64,000 nucleotides of DNA from Chanodichthys erythropterus (GCF_024489055.1 NC_090243.1:15154501-15218500); one strand, 5' to 3'; counted from the first letter of the stretch, positions 23,922-35,115 are shown. Notes: generated by a model not told the origin, from the sequence alone. Made by a program: numbers and translations.

Positions 23922-25220
23922 CCATCCATCCATAAATCTACAAACCCATCCATCCATCTAAAAACCCATCCATCCATCCATCCATCCATCCATCCATCCA
24001 TCCATCCATCCATCCATCCATCCATCCATCCATCCATCCATCCATCCACAAACCCAACCACACATCTGCCTGTTCAGCCATCTACAAACCCATGCATCCA
24101 TCTTAAAACCCATCCATCCATCCATCATCCATCCATCCATCCATGCATCCATCCATCCATCAGTGAACCTAACCACACATCTGTCTATCTATCCATCCAC
24201 AAACCCACCCATCCATCCATCTACAAACTCATCCATCCATCATCCACAAACCCATCGATTCATCCATAAATCTACAAACTCATCCAACCATCCATTCATC
24301 CATCCATCATCCACAAACCCATCCATCATCCATCCATCAATCCATCCACAAACCCACCCATCCATCCATCCATCTACAAACTCATCCATCCATCATCCAC
24401 AAACCCATCGATTCATCCATAAATCTACAAACTCATCCAACCATCCATTCATCCATCAATCCATCCACAAACCCACCCATCCATCCATCCATCTACAAAC
24501 TCATCCATCCATCATCCACAAACCCATCGATTCATCCATAAATCTACAAACTCATCCAACCATCCATTCATCCATCCATCATCCACAAACCCATCCATTC
24601 ATCCATAAATTTAAAAATTCATCCATCCATAAATCTACAAACCCATCCATTCATCCATCCATCATCCATAAATCTACAAACCCATCCATCATCCATCCAT
24701 CTACAAATCCATCCATCATCCACAAACCCATCCATTCATACATCCATCCATCCATCCATCAATCTACAAACTCATCCATCCATCATCCACAAACCCACCC
24801 ATTCATCCATAAATCTAAAAACTCATCCATTCATCCATCCATCCATCCATCCATCCATCCATCCATCCATCCATCCATCATCCATAAATCTACAAACCCA
24901 TCCATCCATCATCTACATATCCATCAATCAATCCACCCACAAACCCACCCAACCATCCATCTACAAACTCATCCATCCATCATCCACAAACCCATCCATT
25001 CATCCATCCATCCATCATCCATAAATCTACAAACCCATCCATTCATCCATAAATCTACAAACTCATCCAACCATCCATTCATACATCCATTCATCCATAA
25101 ATCTACAAACTCATCCATCCATCATCCACAAACCATCCATTCATCCATAAATCTAAAAACTCATCCATCCATCCATCATCCATAAATCTACAAATCCATC
25201 AATCCATCCATAAACCCAAG
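23922..25220. repeat. CATC/ATCC satellite, 1.3 kb
   Basis: Tandem CATC units with a higher-order pattern in which CATCCATC runs alternate with CACAAACCCATC and AAATCTACAAACTCATCC. It lies in the pde1c form A intron and ends about 100 bases before exon 3. It yields a long open frame of Ser-Ile-His-Pro-Thr composition, which is an artefact of the repeat. Confidence 0.95.
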
Positions 25221-25322
25221 TAGTTTTTATCCCTCTTTCTCTGTCTACTTTTCACTCTGCCCCGGTCTTGCATTCTGTCGTCTACACCGCTCTGATCTTT
25301 TGATCTCTGATTGTTGCATCAG

Positions 25323-25488
25323 GTTCCAAGTCACAGAATGCTTTGTGGAACGCCATCACAGCAGGCATCGGGATCAAGGACAAGGACAAGCGGGGTATTC
25401 TGATTGACCCTCGGAGTCCAGAGGAGATTCTAGCTGATGACCTGCCCTCTGTCGACAGTCCTGATGCCATGGAGAAGACCGCCATCAG
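25323..25488 (+). CDS. pde1c: pde1c alternative N-terminus A, exon 3
   Basis: A 166-base exon continuing the frame as RSKSQNALWNAITAGIG, then KDKDKRGILIDPRSPEEILA and DDLPSVDSPDAMEKTAI, ending with the first two bases (AG) of an Arg codon. The SKSQN.LWN and DPR.PEEILAD blocks are the recognisable PDE1C signatures. The acceptor is TGTTGCATCAG at 25312-25322. The donor AG/GTTTGG is somewhat weak but falls exactly where the alternative promoter B exon chain also ends in phase 2, supporting a shared downstream exon (family sequence LRSLVKQLERGE, not found here). The 3' end of a 1.3-kb CATC satellite lies only about 100 bases upstream of the acceptor. The next intron runs past the end of the window, more than 38 kb. 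Confidence 0.88.
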
Positions 25489-27103
25489 GTTTGGAGTGAA
25501 TCACACACCTCTCTAGCACCTCTGAGTGAATTGATCAATCAGTGTGGGCTGATATCTGCTCTCGATCGATCGGTTGGTTCTGCATCAATGGCTCTTTGTG
25601 AAAAAAATCCTTTACCAGCTGTTATCTAAAAGCACTGTAGAGTCAAACTGGTGAACGGACAGGAATTATGCAGTGATTATGTCGCATAAAGTGCTTTGTG
25701 AGTGTGTTTTCTGCTCATAAGCACAGCTGGCAGGCCTAGATAGGCTTATTGATTTATTTAGGAGCTATGGTGTCAATCCATCACTTCTATTTCAGATCAC
25801 AGCAGGCACCCCAGCAATAAAAGACTACACTCTTAAAAATAAAGTTTCCAGCTGTAACCGAAGGGCTTTTAAATTATGGATTTTTCAGCATTTATGTGTT
25901 GAAAATTTTTCGTAACAACAAAAGAAAATCTTAATTTCTGAAATATTTTGATTGAGTAGGTGGTTCCAAACTTTTGAAAAAGTATTTCTTGACCATACTT
26001 ATTTAAAAAAAAAAATCGGAATCACATTCTTAGATTTTTACATTTGTTCGTAAGAAGATGTACAGTTTTATCCTTTTTTTCCTCAATGCCGTAAACCCCC
26101 CGTTTCACAGCAATTCAGTAAACCATCCTAATCCATTCCAATCCTAGTGTATCCCAAACGGATTTCACATGGACGTCAGACACATAAATCCTGTCATTGT
26201 GGCCTTCTGAAAGTGAATGACAGGAAAACAAATGATGAAACTGTGTGATATGTGGACTCAGCTGTCTGCTGGTGCGACCGGCTGTGTAAAACAGGGAGAC
26301 TCCAGTAGACTGTGATGTTCTGTATAGCGAGCAGCTCCTCATTAATCACCCTGTGAGAGGAAGGGAGGGGAGAACCGTATGGCATTAGTCCTGACGTCAG
26401 CACCAGGCATCGTCTGCTATAAATATCCACCATAAAACTGTGCTCCAGTGAATCCTTAATGTTCTATTAGTGTGTTATTGTGCACATGGGGTGCTTGGGA
26501 AGGCACATTTGGCAGGTAAGGTGATGGGTTGCAGGTGAGAGAATCTCCCCAGCTGAGAAGTAACCAGTTTGAACATGACATTATGGGATAGCAGGATGTG
26601 CCAAGCCAAAGCTTACCTCCTTGTCATCAGATGTCCCATAGAGAGAATTTAACCCTTCACCAGAGAGGTGTAAACAATGAACATATAAACTGACCAAAAT
26701 GAACAATTAAAAAGATAACTCACCCAAACATGATGTCTGTTAATAGTGGCCACAATTATCACAAAAACTAATTCACTGGTGGTTTTGTCCTTTAGTTGAA
26801 CTTGAGAACCATATAAGCCTGATTTAAGCACACATATTCAACATTTATAAGACCTGGTCCAAAGAAATAAGTAGTCTACCAGACTTGTGCACTATATACA
26901 AAGTCCACTGAAGAAATTTTTAATCATAATAAACTCATAATCTTGTCCTTTAGTTGAACTTGAGAGGCAAAACTTTTGATGCAGTTCTTTGAAATAAACT
27001 AGTTAAGTAAACAAATTAGACTGAGGTTCATTATCCATTATCTGGATGCAATAGTTTTTGAGTTGATAACCTGGAATATAGTGCATGAATTGTAATGACT
27101 ACT
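25489..27103. other. pde1c intron 5' part
   Basis: Mostly unique sequence. 26706 onward begins TTAAAAAGATAACTCACCC, a fold-back end fragment, and TGTCCTTTAGTTGAACTTGA occurs twice (26787 and 26944). The block 26100-26640 is unique and mixed in composition. Confidence 0.45.
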
Positions 27104-27340
27104 TTAAAGGCCCCAATATACTTCAAATGAAATTGAAGAATAAACTAATGTGACATAATTTAAAACACAATCAAGCCAAAATGAAGTTCGTTTGGAGAAT
27201 TCAAAACGGCTAACAATGGCAAACTTTCTGGAAAAAAAGTGTGAATTCCAGTTTTGGATGAATCCGGTGTTCTTCGTAATCAAGAGTTCTGTATGTCTTG
27301 TCGTATCGTCTCGTTTGAAGGTACAGCTGTCACTTGATTT
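27104..27340 (-). CDS. Putative cytokine-like gene, terminal exon 4
   Basis: A strong acceptor TTTGCTTTTTTACCCAG at 27341 is followed, in the phase-0 frame of the preceding exons, by 78 codons to TAA at 27104. It starts KSSDSCTFKRDDTTRHTELL, then ITKNTGFIQNWNSHFFSRK. The Cys, a probable strand, and a terminal helix ending near FSRK are compatible with the C-D loop and helix D of a short-chain cytokine. The final 40 residues are aromatic-rich and look less typical, so the true end could be earlier if a change has occurred. The total model is 157 residues, within the range for this class. No confident polyadenylation signal was found; a variant ATTAAA lies near 26920. Confidence 0.45.
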   Translation of the reverse strand, partial: KSSDSCTFKRDDTTRHTELLITKNTGFIQNWNSHFFSRKFAIVSRFEFSKRTSFWLDCVLNYVTLVYSSISFEVYWGL

Positions 27341-27638
27341 CTGGGTAAAAAAGCAAAGGAAAATAATAAATGCATTGCATTATTTTACGTGATAAAGCAG
27401 CTCTTTCTATACTGCGTTAGAATTAATTTTGCAATTGAACAGAGATTTTAAAATGACATGAGAATGTTTAACAAAAAAACATGGGCCTTTTAACTGAACC
27501 AAATCTTTCATGCATTTTGCAGGGTTAAACATTAATAACCCAGTGGATGATGCAAGACCTTATGCAGAATTGAATTGTTGAGGTTGTCTAAAATGTTATG
27601 AATTGAATGGGAGCTTCAGTTTCATTCATGCGTAATAC

Positions 27639-27698
27639 CTTTTGAACTGACATTAGAGCAGCTTTCAGGTGTTGAGCAAATGCTGCCTCACACTCACA
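27639..27698 (-). CDS. Putative cytokine-like gene, exon 3 (3' end uncertain)
   Basis: Acceptor TTTTTTTCCACCCACAG is followed in phase 0 by CECEAAFAQHLKAALMSVQK, a Cys-led predicted helix like helix B of IL-4/IL-13 (FCRAATVL or YCAALESL). I end it at AAG/GTATTA (27638), a weak donor that preserves phase 0. Without this splice the frame continues as VLRMNETEAPIQFITF and stops at 27588. A second reading frame just beyond gives HNILDNLNNSILHK (a helix C-like stretch) up to AAG/GTCTTG, so a one-base frameshift in an originally longer exon is an alternative explanation. N-E-T is a possible N-glycosylation site if that part is translated. Confidence 0.45.
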
Positions 27699-27807
27699 CT
27701 GTGGGTGGAAAAAAATCCCCATAAAAACAAATTCATGCATATTATTATTACATGTAAAGCATTTGTTTCAATGTTCTGCAATTCAGAGGGAATGACAAAA
27801 TACTTAC

Positions 27808-27858
27808 GACTTTCTTGATATTGTGAGGTATTTGGAATTGTACTGCATGATTACATGC
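27808..27858 (-). CDS. Putative cytokine-like gene, exon 2 (51 bases)
   Basis: On the minus strand, acceptor CAATTTCTAG precedes 17 codons ACNHAVQFQIPHNIKKV, followed by an optimal donor GTAAGTA (27801-27807). Both borders are phase 0. Its length falls between the short second exons I remember for IL-4 (48 bases) and IL-13 (54 bases). The ACN start followed about 15 residues later by a Cys pair resembles the APLCN...YC arrangement of IL-13. A branch-point-like CTAAC lies about 20 bases before the acceptor. Confidence 0.6.
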
Positions 27859-28055
27859 CTAGAAATTGACATAAAGTAAGTTAGTTGATATGTCTACTAT
27901 ACAAATGTGCTTATATAGAACATAAGCAATAAAGACAAATACTTCTCTCTTCGCGCTTGGCGATTAACTATTTTTAGCTGAACTTAAGCAAGTATGATAA
28001 ATATAGTAAAATCTTAAGTCTCTCCCTTGTCATTACGAAAAAATAACTGACTCAC

Positions 28056-28181
28056 CTTAAGATCATGTGCATTAAGTTCTTCTTTCAGTTCTATAAGATC
28101 ATACAGAATTTCATTGAAGATCCTTTTAAGGCTTGGGTTAGTTTGAACAAGCAGTGTGACGAGAAGAATTAGCAGCTTCAT
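28056..28181 (-). CDS. Putative secreted type I cytokine-like gene, exon 1 (signal peptide and helix A)
   Basis: First exon of an antisense gene nested in a pde1c intron. The ATG at 28181 opens 42 codons: MKLLILLVTLLVQTNPS, a clear hydrophobic signal peptide, then LKRIFNEILYDLIELKEEL, a strongly amphipathic predicted helix, ending NAHDLK. The donor CTTAAG/GTGAGTC leaves phase 0. A TATA box sits about 60 bases upstream of the ATG. Exons 2 and 3 follow with good acceptors and keep phase 0, as in IL-4, IL-13, IL-5, IL-3 and GM-CSF genes. The remembered closest layout is IL-13, with an ELIEEL-type helix A at the end of exon 1 and a short exon 2 containing a CN motif. I infer a secreted four-helix cytokine. 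Orthology is not established, and pde1c is not a cytokine neighbourhood I know. Reduced function is possible (see exon 3). Confidence 0.6.
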
Positions 28182-28237
28182 GTTCTTGTTCACAAGGATG
28201 CTTTCTAGAGATAATGTTCTTATTCTGCACTCTAACC

Positions 28238-28245
28238 CTTATATA
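28238..28245 (-). promoter_or_regulatory. TATA box of the nested cytokine-like gene
   Basis: On the minus strand the sequence reads ACGTATATAAGGG, a consensus TATA box, about 60 bases before the ATG at 28181. This leaves room for a 5' UTR of roughly 30 bases. GGAAA cores (28258 and 28324, + strand) lie just upstream and could be NFAT-like sites, which are common in cytokine promoters; that part is speculative. Confidence 0.5.
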
Positions 28246-28249
28246 CGTT

Positions 28250-29661
28250 TTAAAACGGGAAACTAATGCCACATGCTCACACCTATAACCGTGATGTATG
28301 TCAAGTTTCTAAATTGCTTTAAGGGAAAAACACTGGGGTTTCATTAAGAATTTTATACGGCCCACAGAGGAAAACATGCCGAACGGGGTGGGAATATGCT
28401 ATATTGTTTGAGAAAAGATTAATTTCATCATGTTACAACAGTAAATTCTATGTTGTTATATTAATTTTTTATTATTATTATAATGCATGTAACATGGTCA
28501 TGTAACGTATTCAAATGTGAACCAGCTTACTGTAATCAACTTAATTTCAACAGCATCTGCTTTTGAAACTAAAGCACCATGAAAGTTTCGTCAAGGCCTA
28601 CATTAAAAAACTCCGGTTAATGGTATTTTATTTTTAAAAAGTGGCCTGAATATTCACAGTTTTTAATTCACAGAAAAAATTCTGTTGTGTTTGTAAAGCA
28701 CCATGAGAGTTTCATCAAACTTCAAAACAGCAGATGTAGGTTAATGGTATAAAAGGCCAGAATATGTGAATCACACAAAAAATGCAGATGTGTCAGATGT
28801 GAAAAAATTGAGGTTGAGTAAATAATGACAGCTTATGTGTCAACTAGTTTTGGATATGCATTTGTCTCTTAACATGACTGTGCATGTGGGTGGTTTCTGT
28901 AGATGGTCTGTGTGGTGCTGAGAGATCTGAGAAACGAACTAGGCTGGTGTTTTTTTTATATTGCATTTCAAATCGGGAGAGGTGGGGTTGTGTAATAATA
29001 ATATCCTGCAGCCTTGCTGTGGGAAATCCATTGATGATGTAATAATAATAATAATTAATATAAGCTCCACCCTCACAAGCTGTCATTAGAAACTTAGAAT
29101 TTCAAATCAATTACTCATCAAAATAATGACATCACTGATATTTGCAATATTATTTACCTTCATCACACTTTTCTTTCTTTGAACACTCATGAACAAACAT
29201 TCAGCATTTATAGACGGTGTTTGATTACTCTAAAAAAGTAATTAAAGGTAGGGTAGGCTTTTTTTTATTAACGCTTATTTTTATTCCGGTTGAAACTCTC
29301 TTCACATCCTGATAGCAATTGTTGATATCAGCCATGCCCTGCTTCATAAAACACAAACTCCCATTGGTCTATAGCAATTACATAATTGGTAGGTGTGCTC
29401 TGTGGCTCCGCCTTCTTTTATGTGGAAATCTTCTCTGGTTCATTTCTTCTGTTCAGTCCTTTGAGGTCAGATGTGAGAAAAAACATGAACACACTAGAGA
29501 GATGCTTTAAAGTAAATTGTATTCCAATTGAAAGCAACTCGGGCACCATTTTATAATGTAAAGCTGCATGCTTTGAAGCAATATATTGTATAAAAAATAT
29601 AAAACGTGACATGACTAAAGGCTAATTTATACTTCTGCATCGAGTGTACGCCATGCACGTA
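28250..29661. other. Intronic sequence upstream of the nested gene
   Basis: Contains two similar stretches with AAAGCACCATGA.AGTTTC (28572 and 28697), about 125 bases apart. Otherwise no gene or identifiable repeat. Confidence 0.45.
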
Positions 29662-29950
29662 CTGATATTGCTGAGTTAGATGCGTTCCTGGGTCAACATA
29701 TTTTGTTGATCCTGGAACAACATTCTAGTCTGAAAATTTAATCTTAACCCTATTCCTGTTCCTACCACTAAAACTAACCCTACTAAGTTTTCCCAAAAAT
29801 CAAAGGGTAAATGATAGATGAATAAAACTGATGTAGAAGCACCAATTCATGATTTTAAGCCTAAACTTGACATAATCTGTAAACTTGTCTCTCAAATCTG
29901 ATGTTGATTTGAATGTTGTTCCAGGATCATGTTGAACTCGGCAATATCAG
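29662..29950. mobile_element. Inverted-repeat element (CTGATATTGCTGAGTT ends)
   Basis: The left CTGATATTGCTGAGTT and right AACTCGGCAATATCAG pair. GATCCTGGAACAACATTC and its complement form the inner part of the arms. A common cyprinid-type short repeat. Confidence 0.7.
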
Positions 29951-30231
29951 GTTATGCATACGCGCACAGCCTACATCGTAGGCTACACACGTTAGTCGAC
30001 GCGGTCGTGAGCATTTATTCTTCTGCGTTCTGTCTGCAATGCTCTGCAATTACATCGCCGAAACTCTAGTTGGCGGTAGGGTTTCCATGTTCTGCTGTGT
30101 TGAGTTTCTTCAAAGCTATTTTGAGTTTAAGCACTGCTGCTCTTAGCAGCGTGGATAGCGTCGGGATGTTTGCTAACAGCGTACTGCTGAAACAGTATTT
30201 CAAACTTCTTTTTACCCATAAACAAAGAACA

Positions 30232-30838
30232 TACAGTGGGTACGGAAAGTATGAATATACTGAAAGCTCTAGGAAGGGTTCTGGTCATCCCAAACATCTT
30301 CCATTTAAGGATTATGGAGGCCACTGTGCTCTTAGAAACATTGAGTGCAGCAGAAATTTTTTTGTAACCTTGGTCAGATCTGTGCCTTGCCACAATTCTG
30401 TCTCTGAGCTCTTCAGGCAGTTCCTTTGACCTCATGATTCTCATTTGCTCTGACATGCACTGTGAGCTGTAAGGTCTTATATAGACAGGTGTGTGGCTTT
30501 CCTAATCAAGTCCAATCAGTATAATCAAACACAGCTGGACTCAAATGAAGGTGTAGAACCATCTCAAGGATGATCAGAAGAAATGGACAGCACCTGAGTT
30601 AAATATATGAGTGTCACAGCAAAGGGTCTGAATACTTAGGACCATGTGATATTTCAGTTTTTCTTTTTTAATAAATCTGCAAAAATGTCAACAATTCTGT
30701 GTTTTTCTGTCAATATGTGGTGCTGTGTGTACATTAATGAGGGGAAAAAAAAGAACTTAAATGATTTTAGCAAATGGCTGCAATACAACAAAGAGCGAAA
30801 AATTTAAGGGGGTCTGAATACTTTCCGTACCCACTGTA
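30232..30838 (-). mobile_element. Tc1/mariner-like element, internally deleted
   Basis: Terminal inverted repeats TACAGTGGGTACGGAAAGTA (left) and TACTTTCCGTACCCACTGTA (right), with TA at both borders as in Tc1 elements. The minus strand carries the start of a transposase reading frame. The element is about 0.6 kb against about 1.3-1.6 kb for full Tc1 elements, so it cannot move autonomously. Confidence 0.92.
30270..30456 (-). pseudogene. Tc1-like transposase N-terminal fragment
   Basis: On the minus strand from 30456: an N-terminal region with SKELPEELRDRIVARHRSDQ, then GYKKISAALNVSKSTVASII and LKWKMFGMTRTLPRA. This is the first helix-turn-helix (paired-like) DNA-binding domain of Tc1-family transposases. 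After about residue 63 the frame runs directly into the terminal repeat instead of the second helix-turn-helix and the DDE catalytic domain. It is therefore a deletion product with no catalytic residues. Confidence 0.85.
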
Positions 30839-32440
30839 AAAGACTTTGCCGTGAGTATATCACAGCCCTTTATGGCGCTGTTCTTGGGTGTAAGTGTTGA
30901 GAAGGTGTGTGGACTTAATTAAAAGGGCAAGGAGAGCATGTGCATTAGTTGAGCACCTTTTGAGTGTGTGATTGGACAGGACCAGTCTGATCTTATATCA
31001 AACTGTGGTCTTTATTTTCCCCCCAGGATAAGACATTAAGATTGACAGGGCTGCTCTTCCATTAGTCTTATCTGAAAATTGCATGACTAAAGAGTTGAAC
31101 TGATTCAGTGTGACCCTCACAGATTGGAGTGTCAGCCACATTTATTATTCTAATTTACTAAGAGGTGACTTTTAGTCTATGACAGACACGTTCACCTTTA
31201 CACGACCTGTCGAGGAATGCTGAACACCCTGGAAATTTCTCCATGGCTATAAATTGGTTCTTGATTCTAGTTCTTTTTGGAGCTATGACATTTATATGTC
31301 ATATGAAAACTCAGATCTCTTGAGCTCTTTTTTAATGTTTTTAATATTCAGATGCTCGTTTTTAGTTTTTGACAGTTCTGAAGAAAATCCTTGTGAAATT
31401 CGCTGTCATATATCTAGGGTGTTGTGAATGGTTGCTGTGTTTTGAGTTTTTTTAGCTGGTTGCTAGGGTGGTCTCTGTGGTTGCTAGGTGGTTGCTTACT
31501 GGCTAAAGTTCTTCCTTCATTGCAAGTCTGTGAGGCAATTTTTCCAGTTCATTTTATTATCCCCCAGACCAAAATCGTAGGTCTGATTTGCTTAGAAAAG
31601 TAATAACACAGCTCTGTTTAATATGATTTGAGGTATAATTTATGTTTCTGTAACATGAACAATGCAAGAGGAGTTACGCTGAATGTTAATTCTTAGAATT
31701 TTTAATCAAAATAATGGTTAATTGCACTTCTTTCTTAACTATCTGTCTATTTTCTCCTGCTTGGAGAACAGGCTGCAGTCATTCACCTTTGCATTTTTCC
31801 TTTCTAATGATTAGGAGAGGATTCATTTCTCGCCCCATTCTTTCCTTCCCTCTCTCTTTCTCCCTCTTTCCTCTGGAGCAAATTCATGTGTAACACAGCA
31901 GGCAGAGGTTCATCTCCTCTGAATGAACTCATTACGTCTGAGGTGCAAGACGCAGCAGGGTTGTTTCAGGATTGTGCTGTTTCTCCTTACATCAGCTGTC
32001 CCCGAAGGTTCTCCTGACTTATGGATGATTTGACCTTTGCACGCCTCCGATCTTTAGCCGGGGCTCGTGGGAGCATACACGGGTGGACGTCCCATTCTCA
32101 TCTCATCCAAACGGCCCGCGTGCCTTGAGTTTTCTTTCGATTATCGTTTCTCTTTTAGCCAAGATTTCAGCCGGCTCTCTGATAGGTCTGTAGCAGGCAG
32201 AGCTCATTTTAGTGGAGAAACCTAATTTTCCAGTTGAGTGCAGCCCCGTTGAGTAGAATGAACTGAGTGAATGAAAGCGAGATTGAGGGGGATCTTACAG
32301 GAACGCAGGGAAACAAGCCTGCTGACGAACAGCATTCAGACTTGAGCAGGACAGGTGCAAGTCGGGCAACACTTTAGTCCAGCTGTGATTGGAGTTAAAG
32401 CTCAAATATAAGTCATTTAAATGTAGTATTAAATGTAAAG
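30839..32440. other. Intronic sequence with a GGTTGCTAGGGTGGT repeat remnant and a candidate regulatory block
   Basis: 31425-31510 shows tandem GGTTGCTAGG/GGTTGCTGTG units. 31740-32340 is unique and GC-richer, a possible conserved non-coding region. No exon. Confidence 0.4.
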
Positions 32441-33022
32441 TTAAAGGGATAGTTCACTCAAAATCGAAAATTATCCCATGATTTACTCACTCTCAAGCCA
32501 ACCTAGGTGTATATGACTATCTTCTTTCAGACGAACACAATTGGAGATATACTTAAAAATATCCTTTTTCTTCCAAGTTTTATAATAGTTGTGAAGGGGA
32601 GGATCGTCCATTCATTATACACCTCTTGCGGTTCAAACAAATATGGCTGGGCAACAAACTCAAGCTCCTCTTCTCTTATATTGAAATCCTGCGACATTTC
32701 TCTTTAAAAATTCTCGTTTTAGACTTAATTCATGACTGGTGTTTCGATTTGCTCTATTCTTTGTGCCTCTGCGTTCTTCATCGCATCATGCGTCAGGTCA
32801 GAGGTTACTCTTCCGCCACAAATCAATGTGTACAAGCATCTCCAGGAAGCTAGTTATTATGGTTAACAAAGTTTTAAATGTGGATATTTTTCATACAAAA
32901 CCCCATTGCTTCAATTCAGAAGGCCTTTATTAACCCCCTGGAGCCGTAGGGATTACTTTTATGATGGATGGATGCAATTTTTTCATTTTTTATTTTCATT
33001 TTTGGGTGAATTATCACTTTAA
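32441..33022. mobile_element. TTAA fold-back element (AGGGATAGTTCACTC family)
   Basis: Left end TTAAAGGGATAGTTCACTCA, right end GGGTGAATTATCACTTTAA. The left arm shares GTATATGACT.TCTTCTTTCAGACGAACACAA-type sequence with 5104-7177. The right arm is shorter. Confidence 0.8.
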
Positions 33023-33030
33023 TCTTATAA

Positions 33031-33494
33031 AGCCAAATGTATCATATTTCATGCACAAATTTTTAAGGCCTCTAAATTATTAACATGATACTCCCTTTTC
33101 CATTAAATTTATTTTTATTAAATTTATGCAACTCTTGTATTTTTGTAACATGATCAGCTTTGCTGAAAAAAAAAAAAACTGTTGTACACAATCTACTAAA
33201 TGCCTTCTGTCATCTGATTGGTAATACTTTTTAGCAAGTAAAAGGCCTTTTAGTATAATTTTGAAATTACATGTGCCTTTTTGTTGTGAAATCTTTACAG
33301 ATTTTGATAAAGTAAATGTAAGAATAACTTTTATAGTGTTAGTAATATTTCATTCCATTACTGGGCTGAAGCAGCCTAGGTGTACTTGATTATCCATACT
33401 TTCTTTGATTATCCATTATTTTATTTTATTTTTATTTATTTTTTTAGAAAAAAACATGTATAAATGTGAGTATCAAATATGATACATCAGGCTT
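33031..33494. repeat. Inverted-repeat element (AAGCC..ATGTATCATATTT ends)
   Basis: AGCCAAATGTATCATATTTC at the left pairs with CAAATATGATACATCAGGCT at the right. A further single end, AAGCCTGATGTGTCAAATAT, occurs at 33842. Confidence 0.5.
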
Positions 33495-34689
33495 TTGAGG
33501 AATGTTTATTTGTACATCTTTCAGTCATCTTTGCATTGCATTGCATTTTATGTTTTGCCCCCCACAATAAAATCTACAGACCCTTGAAGCATTTAAATAT
33601 CATCTTACTAAGACATTATTGGGCGATATATGACATCTGATACATATGCATTAAATGCATTCTATGCAAGTTGCCTGTTGTTCTGTTCTTTTTCTGATCT
33701 CATTGATTTCCATAACAAGCCATCAGAATTACATATGTTTTTGGGTAAATGTCAACATATTTGCTTAGTTTTGGCCTTTGAATAAAATCGAGGCGTTTTT
33801 TTCCTCCTCCATATTCTCATATCATACTGTATGAGACATAAAAGCCTGATGTGTCAAATATACTCAACAAAAAACACAAATGCAAACGTTTATATTTTGT
33901 CTAAATGATCAATAAACAAAAAGTTTAAGACTTTTATTTCATATGTCAGTTTTACATCACATTAAAATAGTGTAAATATTTGTATCCGTTCAAATGCAGC
34001 TATTTGCAGATTGCATACCAATTAAGTTTCAGCTTATTGATAGGCAGTGCATTTACGGTTATTAATCACCTGTAAAAGATATCTGCATCCTTTCTTTCTA
34101 AAGCTTTGTTTATCCTGTCATTCTTCTACAAAGGAGGCCCTGGAGAGTATTTGTTTTCTCTGACCTACAAATCTCAAAGACCAGAGGCTGTCATGTTTAG
34201 GGGGCTTGTTACTCTATATGAGTGTCTCCCCCGCCGCAACCCCCCACAACAAGTCACCTGACCTGCCCGGTGCAGACCCTGCTGTGAGCTGACGGGATTA
34301 AAAACTCAATAATTCATGCACTGGCTGGATGTTAATTAGCTTGTCCGGTCAGCCTTTGTATTTGTGTCCTTTGGCTTTGTGGTGCCCTTGAGTTTAAGGT
34401 AGTGGATATCACTAGACAACTTGTTATTGGTGTATATGTAATAACACAGAAGAACATAATGACTGCAGGTTTTCATTGCCTGATTTGGCTTTTATGGGTC
34501 ATTTTCTGTCTTTCAACTCAAAGGCTGTCAATTAGGTTTTTTGTTTTTTTTGTTTTTGTTTTTCAGTTTAACGTGTTAAAAGTACAGTATTTAAGTATTT
34601 AACGCAATTAATGCAGCATCTGTTTTTTTTTCCTGGCATCTTTTGGCTAGTGTTACTGTATTATATTACAGTAATTCTATATACTATAT

Positions 34690-35115
34690 TAACACGCTAT
34701 CAAGCGTGATAAGATGCAAAAGAGAACTCAATTTGGTACTTGCACGCTGTCAGTGAAGCGCCTGTCTGCGAACAGAAAGCCACTTCAGACAGCGCGGCAG
34801 CTGAATATGAAAGGCGGTCTGGCCGAAGCTCGACATCGGCTTCATAACTTGTTTAAATATGGATATTTTTTTACACAAACGCATCGCTTCAGAAGGCCTT
34901 TATTAACACTCTTGAGCTGTGTGGAGTACGTTTATGATGGATGGATGTGGATGGAAGCACTTTATTCAGCTCATACTCATTGAACCCTATCACTGCCATT
35001 ATAAAGCTCGGATGTGTCAGGATATCTATTCATATTTCTCTGATTGTCTTCATCAGAAACATGAAAGTCATGTACACCTAGGATGGCTTGAGGGTGAATA
35101 AAGATTGGGCTAATT
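34690..35115. repeat. Fragment of the 5104-7177 family
   Basis: Contains CGCATCGCTTCAGAAGGCCT, TTTATGATGGATGGATG and AGGATGGCTTGAGGGTGA, the order seen in the right arms of the 5104 and 32441 elements. The terminal GAACTATCCC is lost. Confidence 0.55.

Noticed and set aside
24163..25185. 340-codon open frame
   Set aside because: It is the CATC/ATCC satellite read in one frame (Ser-Ile-His-Pro-Thr repeats); no gene structure.
23922..25220. CRISPR-like regular repeats
   Set aside because: Tetranucleotide satellite with variable higher-order units in a vertebrate intron; no unique spacers.
25282..25485. Minus-strand open frame over pde1c exon 3
   Set aside because: Shadow of the + strand exon, whose protein match is clear.
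27192..27392. 66-codon + strand frame
   Set aside because: Antisense to the terminal exon of the nested cytokine-like gene and without any splice or domain support.
30070..30429. 119-codon + strand frame
   Set aside because: Runs antisense through the Tc1-like element; the real coding remnant is on the minus strand.
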